Origin: Cherax quadricarinatus
Taxonomy: Eukaryota; Arthropoda; Malacostraca; Decapoda; Parastacidae
Reading direction: 5' to 3'
Length of the DNA stretch: 64,000 bases
NCBI RefSeq assembly: GCF_038502225.1
Contig: NC_091325.1
Span: 26,817,411-26,881,410 of the forward strand
A program made the translations under genes and the position numbers. Shown in pieces: positions 21,214 through 31,945 of this stretch. The first letter of the stretch is position 1, and every line of letters starts with the position of its first letter. The notes beneath the pieces are model-generated. The model ran no database searches. It was not told where the DNA came from and worked only from the letters and a program-made list of their open reading frames with translations.

Positions 21214-21499
21214 TAATTTTATAATGTTATACATGTGTGGGCACTGTAAATTAGCTTAAACTGTAAAATGTAAGGAAGTCCTGTCGTGACTTATTTTCCA
21301 AGTGTGAGTGTATAGCGTCGGTGTGTGAGAGTGGGGCAATCACGTGAGGAAGCAGCATGGGTGACAAGCATGCTGGCGAGACCCAGTTTATTTAAGCTAA
21401 GTTTTGTACTCCTTTTGTTTATCCGACTCCAGCCATAGGCTACTTTAGTGCTTACCAGTAGACTCACCTGGGCTCTGATGTGGTCAGGGCTCTGTGGGA

Positions 21500-23183
21500 T
21501 GAGTGAGTAGTGAACGCTGGTTTAGTGCTTTCTGTTTCGCTTAGGTTAGACCTGGGTGGCTTATTTTTACATGATATTTGTGTAACTTTACCTTTGCCCC
21601 TAGATAAGGCTCCAGGCGATCCATTTTCTGCGTTACACCCCATAAAAGAAGCTTTACTATTGCTTGGCAACAATATCCTGTTTCCAAATTGTGTCCTGAT
21701 CCTATTGTAATTACAGAAGGCTCTTCTTTCCTGGCAACTGTAAATCTGACAATGTCCAAGGGTAAGTTTGAAGAAAATGCTAACGTTACCTTGGGAACTC
21801 CGATCTTTGGTTAGACAAATTGTTTTATGAGGAAAACTGGCCAGGGCCTCGTAAATAAAGTGAAACACTCCTGATCAAGCCTTCCTATTCATGGGTCGCA
21901 GGACTGCCAGACGCTCATTATTTGGCTGCAGCTTTCAAAGTTGCTTCTGATGAATCCAGCTATATATACCTGGCTAAATACATTGTCTGGCTACTTGTCA
22001 AAATACAGGGTAAGTATATAAATCTGAAAAGCTTATAATACCTAAGAAATTCAGATCTCAGATCTTATCTCATGATTCGTCCTTAGGGAGCCAATTGGGT
22101 GTCACTAAGACACTTATAGGATATCACACTTTGATTGGCCAGGTTTAAGATGAGATGTTTGTGGTTACATCAGTTCCTATCCATGAGTGTCAGCAAGTGG
22201 GTAAACCCAGACACTATATCAAACCTGCACTACTTCATCCTGTACCTGCTAATGGAGAGCCGTTCACAGACGTAATGGGACCTTTAGTCAGGTAACCAAT
22301 ATCTGTTTACAATTATTGACAAAACTACTAGGTATCCTGATACAGTATCTAAGCGTAGCATCAGTACTAAGGCCATCCTTAAAGCACTTATTAAATTAAT
22401 ATATCATGTTGGAATTCCACGACGCATTCAAAGTGACCAGGGCACTAATTTTACTGCAAAAGTTTTCAGAAAAGCCTAAAACTGGCTAGGAATTAAACAC
22501 AAACTTTCCACAGCCTATCACCCCTCAGTCTCAAGGAGCCATACAGAAGCTTCACCAGACCTTCAAATCTATTATGCATACTTATACAATTAGAGGTGTA
22601 GTCTGGTGGCCTATATACCTGCTCATAGCATGATAACCAAGGTAGGAATGGGGAACAACCAGAAATCAGCAGTGAGTAAATACTTGTAATTTTTTTTTCA
22701 CCAAAACAGCATGCAAGTATATGTACAATATATATATACACTATGCACAGAATAACAAGATTGCAAGCAAGACATACAGTGAGAACTGTCAGCAACCAGA
22801 CTTGAGGTATGTATGCTAAATTTGATACTCGAGTTTCAAGCATTGCTTCACAACTATAGCAGGTTTCTTTGTGATTGGCTGGTTTGAGGCATGCTTATAT
22901 GGGTGTGTGACATATACTGAATAAAATGTAGTGTACTCTTAGCTTGCCACGCATGTATTGCATGCATTTTCCTACAGAATGAGAAGAATCACTCCCTCTA
23001 CTGCTGCTTGCATTGCAAAAAATTACATTAATCGACTGGATACTGTTCGTTTGAGCTGATTTTTTTGGCATAAAGTGGGAGGTTCACTACACGTGTACAG
23101 ATTACAGCAAGTTGAATAAGGTTACTGTACCAGATGCTTACCCTCTTCCTTGTATGGACAGCATAGTGGACTTTGTGGGTAAG
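21500..23183 (+). pseudogene. Degraded Gmr1-like gypsy pol: protease end, integrase, RT stub
   Basis: Scattered blocks match copy B. The protease C-terminal wording (Leu-Leu-Leu-Gly-Asn-Asn) is near 21655-21675. Integrase blocks lie near 22185-22600 (Cys-Gln-Gln-Val-Gly-Lys-Pro and a Gln-Gly-Ala region). A return to integrase at 22960-23070 ends in Phe-Glu-Leu-Ile-Phe. RT wording with Val-Pro-Asp-Ala-Tyr-Pro-Leu-Pro follows directly at 23095-23183. A non-matching ~360-bp insertion with AATAAA interrupts at about 22590-22955. Integrase lies upstream of RT, as in copy B. Confidence 0.65.
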
Positions 23184-23628
23184 TGTTGCATGCAAAGAGT
23201 ATGTAACCTTTATTCGAAGCATGTTAACACACTCACTTGGGCTGCCTCACCAACCAGCAAACCAGGTGGCTAAGGGTTTGACGGTTCACAGGGCCCCATC
23301 GTCAAATCAGCACCTAGGTTCGGCCAATCATAATGTGGATCTGGCAGTTGTGAAGGTGACGTGACTACCACTCACGTTTTCACCCGTCATTTTCATTCTG
23401 CTGCTGGTTGAAGCACGATTGTCTATCTTGTCTCTTGGCTGCTGCTCTGCCTTGACTACCTTGGCCTACACTAATACCTATTTGTTGTACATAGTGTATA
23501 TAGTGTACATACTTCTGTTTATACTTGGTGAAGGATAATATAATTCAAAGTTTTTCTGCTGTGTTCATTTTGCTCCAAGCTTCCTTTTTACACCCAGGAT
23601 ACAGGCCTTGATTACCTGGATAGTAATA
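23184..23628 (+). repeat. 5' LTR of Gmr1-like gypsy element, copy B
   Basis: It starts TGTTGCATGCA, contains the same internal blocks as the LTR at 20780, and ends in ACACCCAGGATACAGGCC...TAGTAATA. A TGG at 23629 directly after is where a tRNA-primer site would begin. The same LTR occurs reversed at 35461-40049. Length is about 445 bp. Its start directly abuts an older RT fragment, so copy B may have inserted into copy A. Confidence 0.8.
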
Positions 23629-24206
23629 TGGGTAGCTGTCCAAGAGCTGGAGCTGGATTTAGATCAGGAGCTGAGCCTAGAGTTGAAGCTGGAGCAGGAA
23701 ATAATATCGTAGATAGCTTGCTATCTGGCATTGCATCAGCTTTGCCAGTGCTTCATGAATTTTGCATGTCAACTTTGCATTCACTTCGCTATGGTCAGCC
23801 TTGCTATTGTGTGAGTATTCTGCAGTTGGTTTTGCTATTGTGTGTCAGTGTTCCTATTGCATGTGCATATTCTACATTCAGCTATCGTGTGAGTATTTTG
23901 CACTTCTACAGTGCATAGCAGTTTGAGCATATTGCAAATAACGTGTTACATTGGGGTTTATGCCACCTAGACGAGTATGACGGTTACTGTCTGAATTCAC
24001 TCTATAAAACCTGCCAAAGTTTTCTCTATAGTGTTATTGGTGAATTACTCGCTCCATTGGCACTGAATATAGAAGCACTCTTACTGCTGTGCAGCTTCGT
24101 AATTTTATAAGCGTCAAACTTCAAGAAGAGGAGATGGTGCACCAAACTCCTGTTTCTCCATCTACAGGAGCTAAGCATAGATCCCCGTTGAGGTTTTTAC
24201 AAACAA

Positions 24207-24859
24207 ATGGGAGAGAAGCAACCCCCTGGGCAAAACCAGCAGTCTGAAGCATTGGGGTTGTCTGGAGGGAAGTCAGTTGCATTGGCGCTTGAGTTAGCAA
24301 AAATCAGTCTTGAGCAAACCAGGGAACAGCGAGCATACACTAAGGAAGAGTTTGATAGAGAGAATGAGAAGAGGCAGTTTACACAAGCTGTAAATGATTT
24401 TAGTTTGCAAAAAGCCGAGCCAGAAATTTTTTTCGAAGCATTCAAAAACCAGGTTCGAGCCTTAAAGTGGCCTGAACAGCATTGGGCATCATTGGTGCAT
24501 ACAGTGTTGTTTAGTAAGGCACAGGAGTTTACATCAGCGATAAATGACACTGAATTTGATATTTATTATATGATAAAAACCACAGTTCATGGTGCTTATC
24601 AATGTATTCCTGCCAAGTACAAAAGGAATTCAACCTAGGCAGACGACAGCTGTGTCAGCCTTATGTTGACTTTGTAAGACAGCAGACCAAAGCCTTTACC
24701 AAGTGGTACAAGGCAAGTGATGTCGCTAACTTTGGGGAGCTGGTACAACTAATATTGGTGGATAACCTGCTGGAGTCTGTGGGACCAGAGGTTCGAGTCT
24801 TCCTGCAAGATCATTTGTTAACCACTGCATTAGAGGCAGCCAGGTTGGCTGACATTTGA
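24207..24859 (+). pseudogene. Gag with SCAN-like domain, one frameshift
   Basis: The first frame (24207-24638, 143 codons) is helical and acidic/basic with Leu-Glu-Leu-Ala-Lys and Trp-Pro-Glu-Gln-His-Trp. The +1-shifted frame then continues (about 24626-24859) with Tyr-Val-Asp-Phe-Val-Arg-Gln, Phe-x2-Trp, Phe-Gly-Glu-Leu and Gly-Pro-Glu-Val-Arg-Val-Phe-Leu. That helix pattern matches the SCAN-like capsid C-terminal domain of Gmr1-type Gag. The role is particle assembly. The frameshift lies near 24626 and a stop follows at 24857-24859. Confidence 0.75.
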
Positions 24860-24911
24860 AACTAACCGCTCCTTGTTCGAGCGGTCTCATCTCTCTTTTC
24901 AATAGCCTGAG

Positions 24912-25600
24912 ATGAGCAGAGATCGTCATAGAAGAACTTCTGATTCGAGGATGAAGTGCCAGGATGACGGAGAACGACGTCAGCCAACCAAGTCATCTGG
25001 TGAGCCACATCACTCAACTCATGGTCAACCTGGTGAGCCACGATATCAGTACCCAGAGTGGCGCCAGCCACAATGTCAGCAAGGACCTAAGGTTAAGAAC
25101 GAGGTAGTATGCTACCACTTTAATAAATCAGGCCACATCAGGGCTAACTGCCAGAATAAACCTCAGCCATTAGGGAAAATATATAATGTCCCTAGTAATA
25201 TGACCCTGAAAGAAGTAGAGAAGGGGATGGCCCCATACTATTGTAATTGTCAAATATCCCTTCAGGAAAATTCAAAGAAAACTGAAGTCAGAGTCTTTAG
25301 GGATACTGGAGCATATTGCTCACTTTTAAGAGAGTGAGTACTTCCCCTTTCTGAACACACTTCATTACAATCCTCCGTTCTTTTAGAAGCTTTTGGAAGA
25401 GCAGTGTTTTCTGTCCCTTCACATAAAATATATGTGCAGAGAAAATAATACACTGGATATTTGACTGTAGGTGTTTCTGATGGATTTCCTATGAAAGATG
25501 CCGTGTTATTGCTGGGTAATAACATTAATTCGATTACATGTCCAGATCCTATAATGACTAATTCTTCTCCAACGCTGACCATAATTCTGGCAAAATCCCA
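24912..25600 (+). pseudogene. Nucleocapsid knuckle and aspartic protease
   Basis: The 141-codon frame (24912-25337) carries a basic, Gln/Pro-rich linker and a zinc knuckle Cys-Tyr-His-Phe-Asn-Lys-Ser-Gly-His-Ile-Arg-Ala-Asn-Cys. The second Cys has become Phe. The protease active site Asp-Thr-Gly-Ala lies near 25301-25312. The C-terminal flap wording Leu-Leu-Leu-Gly-Asn-Asn is at 25507-25524 in a second frame (25461-25715). The protease cleaves Gag-Pol. Confidence 0.75.
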
Positions 25601-25739
25601 AGGGATCTCTGATGAGAATGCTAACCTATCCTTGGACGACTCTGATCCCGGAATAGCCAATTTGTTTTATGAGGAAAACTGGCCAGAACCTTGTAAATTT
25701 AGTGAACAGACCTAGATCAAGCCTTCCTATTCCAGGGTT

Positions 25740-26598
25740 ACCAGATGTCTCTGTTTCTATGCCCGAGGGACTGTCCTTTCGAGAGGAGCAGTGAAAAGAC
25801 CATTCATTGAATTTCGCTTTTCAGGCAGCAATGGGTAAATAAAATTAAAAACGACTTCGTAATCTGCACTGAGACTGGTAAAAAGAAGGGAAGGCAAAAG
25901 ACAGACAAGTTAGTAGTTCCAAAAAAGTTTAGATCACAAATATCAGATATAGCTCATAATTCATCATTAGGAGGTCACTTAGGAATGTGAAGGATCATAT
26001 CTGCTGCTGCAGAGAATGTCAGCAAGTAGGAAAACCTGGACACATTAAACCTGCACCTCTCCATTCTATACCTGCTGATGGAGAACCTTGCGCAGAGTTA
26101 ATCATAGGTTGTGTAGGTCCACTACCTATATCCAAATCTGGGAATTAGTACTTGTTTACTATTAAGGATAGAGTAACTAGATACCCAGACGCAATCCCCA
26201 TGCACAGTATCAATACTAAATCAATTCTTAAAGCTTTAACGTAGTTTATTTCTTGCTTTGGCATTCCTAAATCTGTTCGAAGTAATCAAGATACTAACTT
26301 CACTGCCAAAGCATTTAGGGAAGCATTAACTAGGCTAGGAAAAATTCACAACTTATCCACTGCCTATCACCCTCAGTCCCAAGGCGCCTTGGAAAGATTC
26401 CACCAGACGTTAAAAACCATGATGAGAACTTTTTGAATGCATTTTCTTACAGATTGGGATGAATCACTACCTTTGTTGCTGTTTTCAATAAGGGAAACTG
26501 TGCAGGAATCTACAGGGTATAGTCCATTTGAGTTGATCTTTGGGCACAATGTACGATGTCCTCTTCGGGTGCTCAAGGAAGGATGAATGGGAGAGGAC
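25740..26598 (+). pseudogene. Integrase core placed directly after protease (first half)
   Basis: Stops are scattered but the order is clear: an N-terminal zinc-binding block (Gly-Gly-His-Leu-Gly, then Cys-Arg-Glu-Cys-Gln-Gln-Val-Gly-Lys), the core with Gly-Cys-Val-Gly-Pro-Leu-Pro, Tyr-Pro-Asp-Ala-Ile-Pro, Asn-Gln-Asp-Thr-Asn-Phe, and Gln-Ser-Gln-Gly-Ala-Leu-Glu-Arg-Phe-His-Gln (catalytic Glu region, near 26371-26410). No RT lies between protease and this integrase. The coding sequence is cut at 26609 by the Jockey LINE and resumes at 34230. Confidence 0.8.
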
Positions 26599-27403
26599 GC
26601 CTGCTCAACGAACGAACGAACGAACGAAAGTTCAGGTAAGATCCCAAATGGGATGAGCGGGAAAGACGGGACAGACGAAGAATAGTGCTGGAGAGGAGCG
26701 TTCTTAGTCGTAGAAATAGAGCCAGGGCTTAACCCAACAGCGAAGGCGATCGTGGGACAGATATTGAGAAGAGAAATTCAGGCTCTTCTGTTGGGACTCC
26801 GGTGGGGTGAGCGGGGAGGAAGGGACATGCGACGTTTAGCGCTAGAGAGGAGTGTAGAACTGGGCCATGTCTTAACCCAAAAGCTAAGGCGAATGTGGGT
26901 CAGAGAATGGTACCTGTCATAGAAGGTACCTGTCAGCGAATCCAAGGTTATTTGTAAATAGGGTTAGGAGCAGGAACATACAAGGAGTAGAAAAGGTTGT
27001 GTTGGTTTGTGGGTCTGCGAATGTCTTCGTCAAGGAGAGAGGTTCAGTAGTCATGTCGTGTCTCAAGTTTGTCTATCTGTCTGCCACTGAGCGTCTTCCA
27101 GTACAGATTCAGTGCAGGGATGTCTAATTGGGCATGGAGAGACTCGCTTGTGGCGAAGTCCTCCCATCTGACATCAAGCACCCAGCGCAGCACCTTGTTC
27201 TGGACACGCTGCAGTTTAAGTAAGTTTGTTTTTGCTGCAAGAGAGAGGGCTAGAGGAGAGTAAGTTATCAGAGGACGTATTAGGGATTTGTAGAGGTGTA
27301 GTTTGGTGCGTTGAGAGGCATGTTTCAGCTTTGTGATGAATGGTTTTGAAAACCGACAAGTTGAAGAATTGAGACACTTATGCAACACATGGGAATCTTT
27401 ATT

Positions 27404-27440
27404 GAAGAAACGTTTCGCCACACATTGGCTTCATCAGTCC
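27404..27440 (-). ncRNA. Hammerhead ribozyme-like motif, array unit 1
   Basis: The minus strand reads GGA, CTGATGA (complement of 27431-27437), A, GCCA-ATGTG-TGGC, GAAA, CGTT, TCT. All core boxes are intact. Stem II is four pairs with a five-base loop. Confidence 0.62.
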
Positions 27441-27781
27441 AAAACAAAGTAGAAATGGGTAAGGAGAGTAGAAGTTTTGATGTAATCAGTCCCTCAACCT
27501 GGAATCGATGTGTTCAGTCCATCACTCTTGTAGGAAGTGCAGCACAGGGCCAGAGAGGTGGCTTATATACTGCAGTGAGATGCGTCCAAGCAGGAGGAGG
27601 CGGGATCACAGTGGGACCTGCCACTAGTGTAAGTAGGTCGTCGTCCAAAGGTTGGGCAAGCGTTGAAGTCTTTGTACCAAGTTCCCATGATGTTGCAGTG
27701 TCTGACAGATGTGATGAATGGTTTTGAAAACCGACAAGTTGAAGAATTGAGACACTTATGCAACACATGGGAATCTTTATT

Positions 27782-27818
27782 GAAGAAACGTTTCGCCACA
27801 CATTGGCTTCATCAGTCC
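27782..27818 (-). ncRNA. Hammerhead ribozyme-like motif, array unit 2
   Basis: Identical core to unit 1, shifted by 378 bp. Confidence 0.62.
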
Positions 27819-28159
27819 AATACAAAGTAGAAATGGGTAAGGAGAGTAGAAGTTTTGATGTAATCAGTCCCTCAACCTGGAATCGATGTGTTCAGTCCAT
27901 CACTCTTGTAGGAAGTGCAGCACAGGGCCAGAGAGGTGGCTTATATACTGCAGTGAGATGCGTCCAAGCAGGAGGAGGCGGGATCACAGTGGGACCTGCC
28001 ACTAGTGTAAGTAGGTCGTCGTCCAAAGGTTGGGCAAGCGTTGAAGTCTTTGTACCAAGTTCCCATGATGTTGCAGTGTCTGACAGATGTGATGAATGGT
28101 TTTGAAAACCGACAAGTTGAAGAATTGAGACACTTATGCAACACATGGGAATCTTTATT

Positions 28160-28196
28160 GAAGAAACGTTTCGCCACACATTGGCTTCATCAGTCC
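28160..28196 (-). ncRNA. Hammerhead ribozyme-like motif, array unit 3
   Basis: Identical core, shifted by 756 bp from unit 1. The base just outside the core differs (CCAACACAAAG versus CCAATACAAAG on the plus strand). Confidence 0.62.
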
Positions 28197-28537
28197 AACA
28201 CAAAGTAGAAATGGGTAAGGAGAGTAGAAGTTTTGATGTAATCAGTCCCTCAACCTGGAATCGATGTGTTCAGTCCATCACTCTTGTAGGAAGTGCAGCA
28301 CAGGGCCAGAGAGGTGGCTTATATACTGCAGTGAGATGCGTCCAAGCAGGAGGAGGCGGGATCACAGTGGGACCTGCCACTAGTGTAAGTAGGTCGTCGT
28401 CCAAAGGTTGGGCAAGCGTTGAAGTCTTTGTACCAAGTTCCCATGATGTTGCAGTGTCTGACAGATGTGATGAATGGTTTTGAAAACCGACAAGTTGAAG
28501 AATTGAGACACTTATGCAACACATGGGAATCTTTATT

Positions 28538-28574
28538 GAAGAAACGTTTCGCCACACATTGGCTTCATCAGTCC
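28538..28574 (-). ncRNA. Hammerhead ribozyme-like motif, array unit 4
   Basis: Identical core, shifted by 1134 bp from unit 1. Confidence 0.62.
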
Positions 28575-28915
28575 AATACAAAGTAGAAATGGGTAAGGAG
28601 AGTAGAAGTTTTGATGTAATCAGTCCCTCAACCTGGAATCGATGTGTTCAGTCCATCACTCTTGTAGGAAGTGCAGCACAGGGCCAGAGAGGTGGCTTAT
28701 ATACTGCAGTGAGATGCGTCCAAGCAGGAGGAGGCGGGATCACAGTGGGACCTGCCACTAGTGTAAGTAGGTCGTCGTCCAAAGGTTGGGCAAGCGTTGA
28801 AGTCTTTGTACCAAGTTCCCATGATGTTGCAGTGTCTGACAGATGTGATGAATGGTTTTGAAAACCGACAAGTTGAAGAATTGAGACACTTATGTAACAC
28901 ATGGGAATCTTTATT

Positions 28916-28952
28916 GAAGAAACGTTTCGCCACACATTGGCTTCATCAGTCC
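28916..28952 (-). ncRNA. Hammerhead ribozyme-like motif, array unit 5
   Basis: Identical core in the last, partial unit, shifted by 1512 bp from unit 1. Confidence 0.62.
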
Positions 28953-31412
28953 AATACAAAGTAGAAATGGGTAAGGAGAGTAGAAGTTTTGATGTAATCA
29001 GTCCCTCAACCTGGAATCGATGTGTTCAGTCCATCACTCTTGTAGGAAGTGCAGCACAGGGCCAGAGAGGTGGCTTATATACTGCAGTGAGATGCGTCCA
29101 AGCAGGAGGAGGCGTTTCTTCAATAAAGATTCCCATGTGTTGCATAAGTGTCTCAATTCTTCAACATGTTTCAGCTTGTAGAGGCCCGCAAGGGCCTTAC
29201 TAGCTATTGCATGCCTTGAGTGAATGTGTCCATGTAAACGAAGAAGGTAGTCAAGATTAACGCCAAGGACAGTGACAGATTGTGTGATGGGGATGTAAGT
29301 GCAGGTGTCAGCTGTTCTGAGCTCGGCAGGTAATGGAGGATCACGTTTCCTGTAGTTAAAATATGTAATGCTGGATTTAGCTGCATTGGTTTTGATCCTC
29401 CATTTTTGTTCCCAGATGGCTATCCTGTCGACCTCATTTTGTGTTTTGTGTGTGAGTGTATCTATACTGGCATGAGTGATAAGTTGTGCAATGTCGTCTG
29501 CATAGGCTAATGTGATGGAGTTGTGGTATACAGGTGTTGGAATGTCGTTAGCGTATAAAATGTAGAGGGTAGGGGAGAGGACAGATCCCTGGGGTACTCC
29601 GGCATTTAGTGTGAAGTAGTCAGAGTAACAGCCTTGGAATTTTATTCTCATGGTACGGCCGTCTAGGAAGTTGCAGAGGAGTTTACGAGTACTGAGAGGC
29701 AGGTTAAAGTTAGTGCAGAGTTTGTACTTGAGCCCTTCGTGCCAGACAGTGTCAAAAGCTTTTTCAACGTCCTTTGCAACCAGGGCTGTCCTGTTTCTTT
29801 GTTTTGTGTTTATGTGGATGTAGTTGAGAATGATGTTAATGGCATCCTGTGTGGATCTGTGTGTTCTGAAGCCAAACTGGCCATCAGAAAGTAGAGAATT
29901 GTGTTCCAGGTATCTGCGAAGGCGATGATTAATGAGTTTTTCAAAGAGTTTTCCTAAAGTTTCGAGGAGGCTGATAGGGCGATAGTTTCTAGGGTCAGAG
30001 TGGTCTTTATTGGGTTTAGGAAGGAGGATAGCAGTAGCAGCTTTGAAGAGGGAAGGAAAGTATCCAGAGGCAAGGGAGGCATTGAGGAGGTTTGTGTAGG
30101 CAGTAATGATAGAGTCAGGAATGTGTTTTAGGATAATATGGTTTAGGCCAGAGGCAACAGGAGCCTTGGGAGGAAGGTGTCTGAGGAGAGTTTTAATGTC
30201 TGTGTTGGTGAAAGGAGTGTCGAGTTCTTGGGAGGAGGTAAGAGAGTCTAGATGTATGTGGCTATCTGGTATTGTTTCTTGTGTGTGTGCAGTGTTCCAG
30301 TGTTCTATGTTCTGAATGTGTTGAATAACGTTAGGGTGAGGTGGGTGAGGGTGGAAGATGTTCTCCCAGATGTGTTTGAAGATATTGGTAGCAGCCTGCG
30401 GGTCTGAGATGTGTGTGTTGTTGTGGGTTATGTGTTTGAATTTGTTGGTGGGAGTTGTGCCTCTGATTTTTTTGATAAAGTTCCAGAAGGCTTTAGTGTT
30501 TTTGATACGCTGTTTGTCTGCTTGTTGTATTAGTTGTGACCAGTGGTTGTTGTGGTCTTGGTCTAGGCTGTGTAAGATTTTGTTTCTAAGGTAAGTGAGA
30601 TCTAATCGGACTTGATTAAATATATGTGTTGTAGAGGAAGCGGTTGTGGTAGCAGATAATTAGTCTTTTTGTTCTGAGTGACGGTTTGAAGGAATAACGA
30701 GTGGTGTGAGCTTTCTTTGGTATTGCAATGTTGGCTGCTTGTGTAATGGTGTCCTGGATGAGATCAAGTTGAGTATCGATGTCAGAGACAGGTTTGTTGT
30801 TGTAGTCATAGGTGAGGTTAATATTGTCTGTGTGTTGTTTGAAAGCATCCCAGTCAGCGTTCTTGTAGGAGAAGGAAGGTGTGGTTGGAATGAGGATAGG
30901 GTTGGAGGAGATGTGCAAGATGTCTGGAATGTGATCAGAGCCTGTAATAGGGCCAGGTGAGATGTAGTGTTGAAATAAAGAGCTGGCCCGGTTTGCCAGA
31001 ATGATGTCTGGTTTGCCTTGGCCCGTGTTGTTGTAGAAGGTATTGAAGTCTGGGCCGAGATGAATTAGGTGTTTATGGTTTGTGAAGTTGAGTAATTGGT
31101 GACCAAGTTGGTTGTTACTGGTGTGATGAAAGGCGGTGTGTTTGGCATTCATGTCAGCTAGTAGGTATGTTGGTGTGTTGGTGTAGTTGAAGACTAAGGA
31201 AAGATCGTGTATGTTGAGAATAGTGTTTGTGCGAGCATAGGTGGTGAAAAAGATAAAGGGGCCAAGGTGGGTGTATATTCTGACTGCAAGACAGTGTTGG
31301 TGAATAAAAGGGATTGGGAGAAATTCGTGTTTTATGTTGGATTTGACAAGGATGGCAACCCCATCGTGGGGATCATAGGGGGACTGTAGTGCAGTATAGC
31401 CATAATGGCGGA

Positions 31413-31803
31413 TACATAAGAACATAAGAACATAAGAAAGGAGGAACACTGCAGGAGGCCTGTTGGCCCATACTAGGCAGGTCCTTTACAATTCATCCCA
31501 CTAACAAAACATTTGCCCAACCCAATTTTCAATGCTACCCAAGAAATAAGCTCTGATGTGTAAGTCCCACTCAAATCCAACCCCTCTCACTCATGTATTT
31601 ATCCAACCTAAATTTGAAACTACCCAAAGTCCTAGCCTCAATAACCCAACTAGGTAGACTGTTCTACTCATCAACTACCCTATTTCCAAACCAATACTTT
31701 CCTATGTCCTTTCTAAATCTAAACTTATCTAATTTAAATCCATTACTCTGGGTTCTCTCTTGGAGAGATATCCTCAAAACCTTATTAACATCCCCTTAAG
31801 ACC
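31413..31803 (-). mobile_element. CR1-like LINE 3' fragment inserted in Jockey ORF2
   Basis: On the minus strand this is the C-terminal end of a CR1 ORF2 (wording equivalent to Gly-Lys-Tyr-Trp-Phe-Gly-Asn-Arg and Phe-Arg-Leu-Asp-Lys-Tyr-Met), a 3' UTR, and the tail TTCTTATGTTCTTATG (complement of 31417-31436). It is 5'-truncated, as usual for LINE copies. The endonuclease frame of the host LINE continues on both sides. Confidence 0.8.
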
Positions 31804-31945
31804 CTTGAGGGGCTTTGAGGCAGGTACTGTTTAGCAAAACAATATCTGGCCTCTCTGCTTCAAGGAGCTCGGCCAGTAAGTGTCTAATTGTAAAGTAAGA
31901 ACGTACATTGAACTGAATCACCATAAACATGATTTAATGGTTTCG

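Larger units (their letters stand above)
27332..29164 (-). mobile_element. Five-ribozyme tandem array (378-bp unit) with 13-bp TSD; retrozyme/Penelope-like
   Basis: The exact 13-bp repeat CATGTTTCAGCTT flanks the insertion at 27319-27331 and 29165-29177. Inside are four complete 378-bp units (27335-28846) and a fifth partial one (to about 29112), differing at only a handful of bases. Each carries a hammerhead-like core on the minus strand. The last ~54 bp (29111-29164) is an inverted copy of the post-ribozyme segment. No protein is encoded in any frame with recognisable content. The tandem ribozyme units fit retrozymes. The 13-bp TSD and inverted end also fit Penelope-like terminal structures. 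Confidence 0.78.
27044..31930 (-). pseudogene. Jockey-like ORF2 (endonuclease and RT), split by two insertions
   Basis: ORF2 starts at ATG 31930-31928, 16 bases past the ORF1 stop. Endonuclease residues are seen at 31930-31804 and 31413-30650, including Asp-Met-Asn-Ala-Lys-His and Gly-Ser-Asp-His-Ile-Pro; the second catalytic Glu block is changed. RT wording runs 30200-29178: Ala-Lys-Asp-Val-Glu-Lys-Ala-Phe-Asp, Gly-Val-Pro-Gln-Gly-Ser-Val-Leu-Ser and Tyr-Ala-Asp-Asp (near 29505-29516). The frame then breaks at Lys-Leu-Lys-His where the ribozyme array sits, and resumes at 27331 as Lys-Leu-Lys-His-Ala-Ser-Gln-Arg-Thr. Removing the array and one TSD copy rejoins the frame exactly. Confidence 0.82.

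Noticed and set aside
22590..22955. A solo LTR inserted in gypsy integrase of copy A
   Set aside because: The interruption is real, but I could not define terminal TG/CA ends with a convincing TSD, so it is only mentioned within the pol remnant.
27380..29203. The repeated 78-, 103- and 115-codon frames as a tandem gene family
   Set aside because: They are frames on both strands of the same 378-bp non-coding unit, overlap the ribozyme core and have no protein features.
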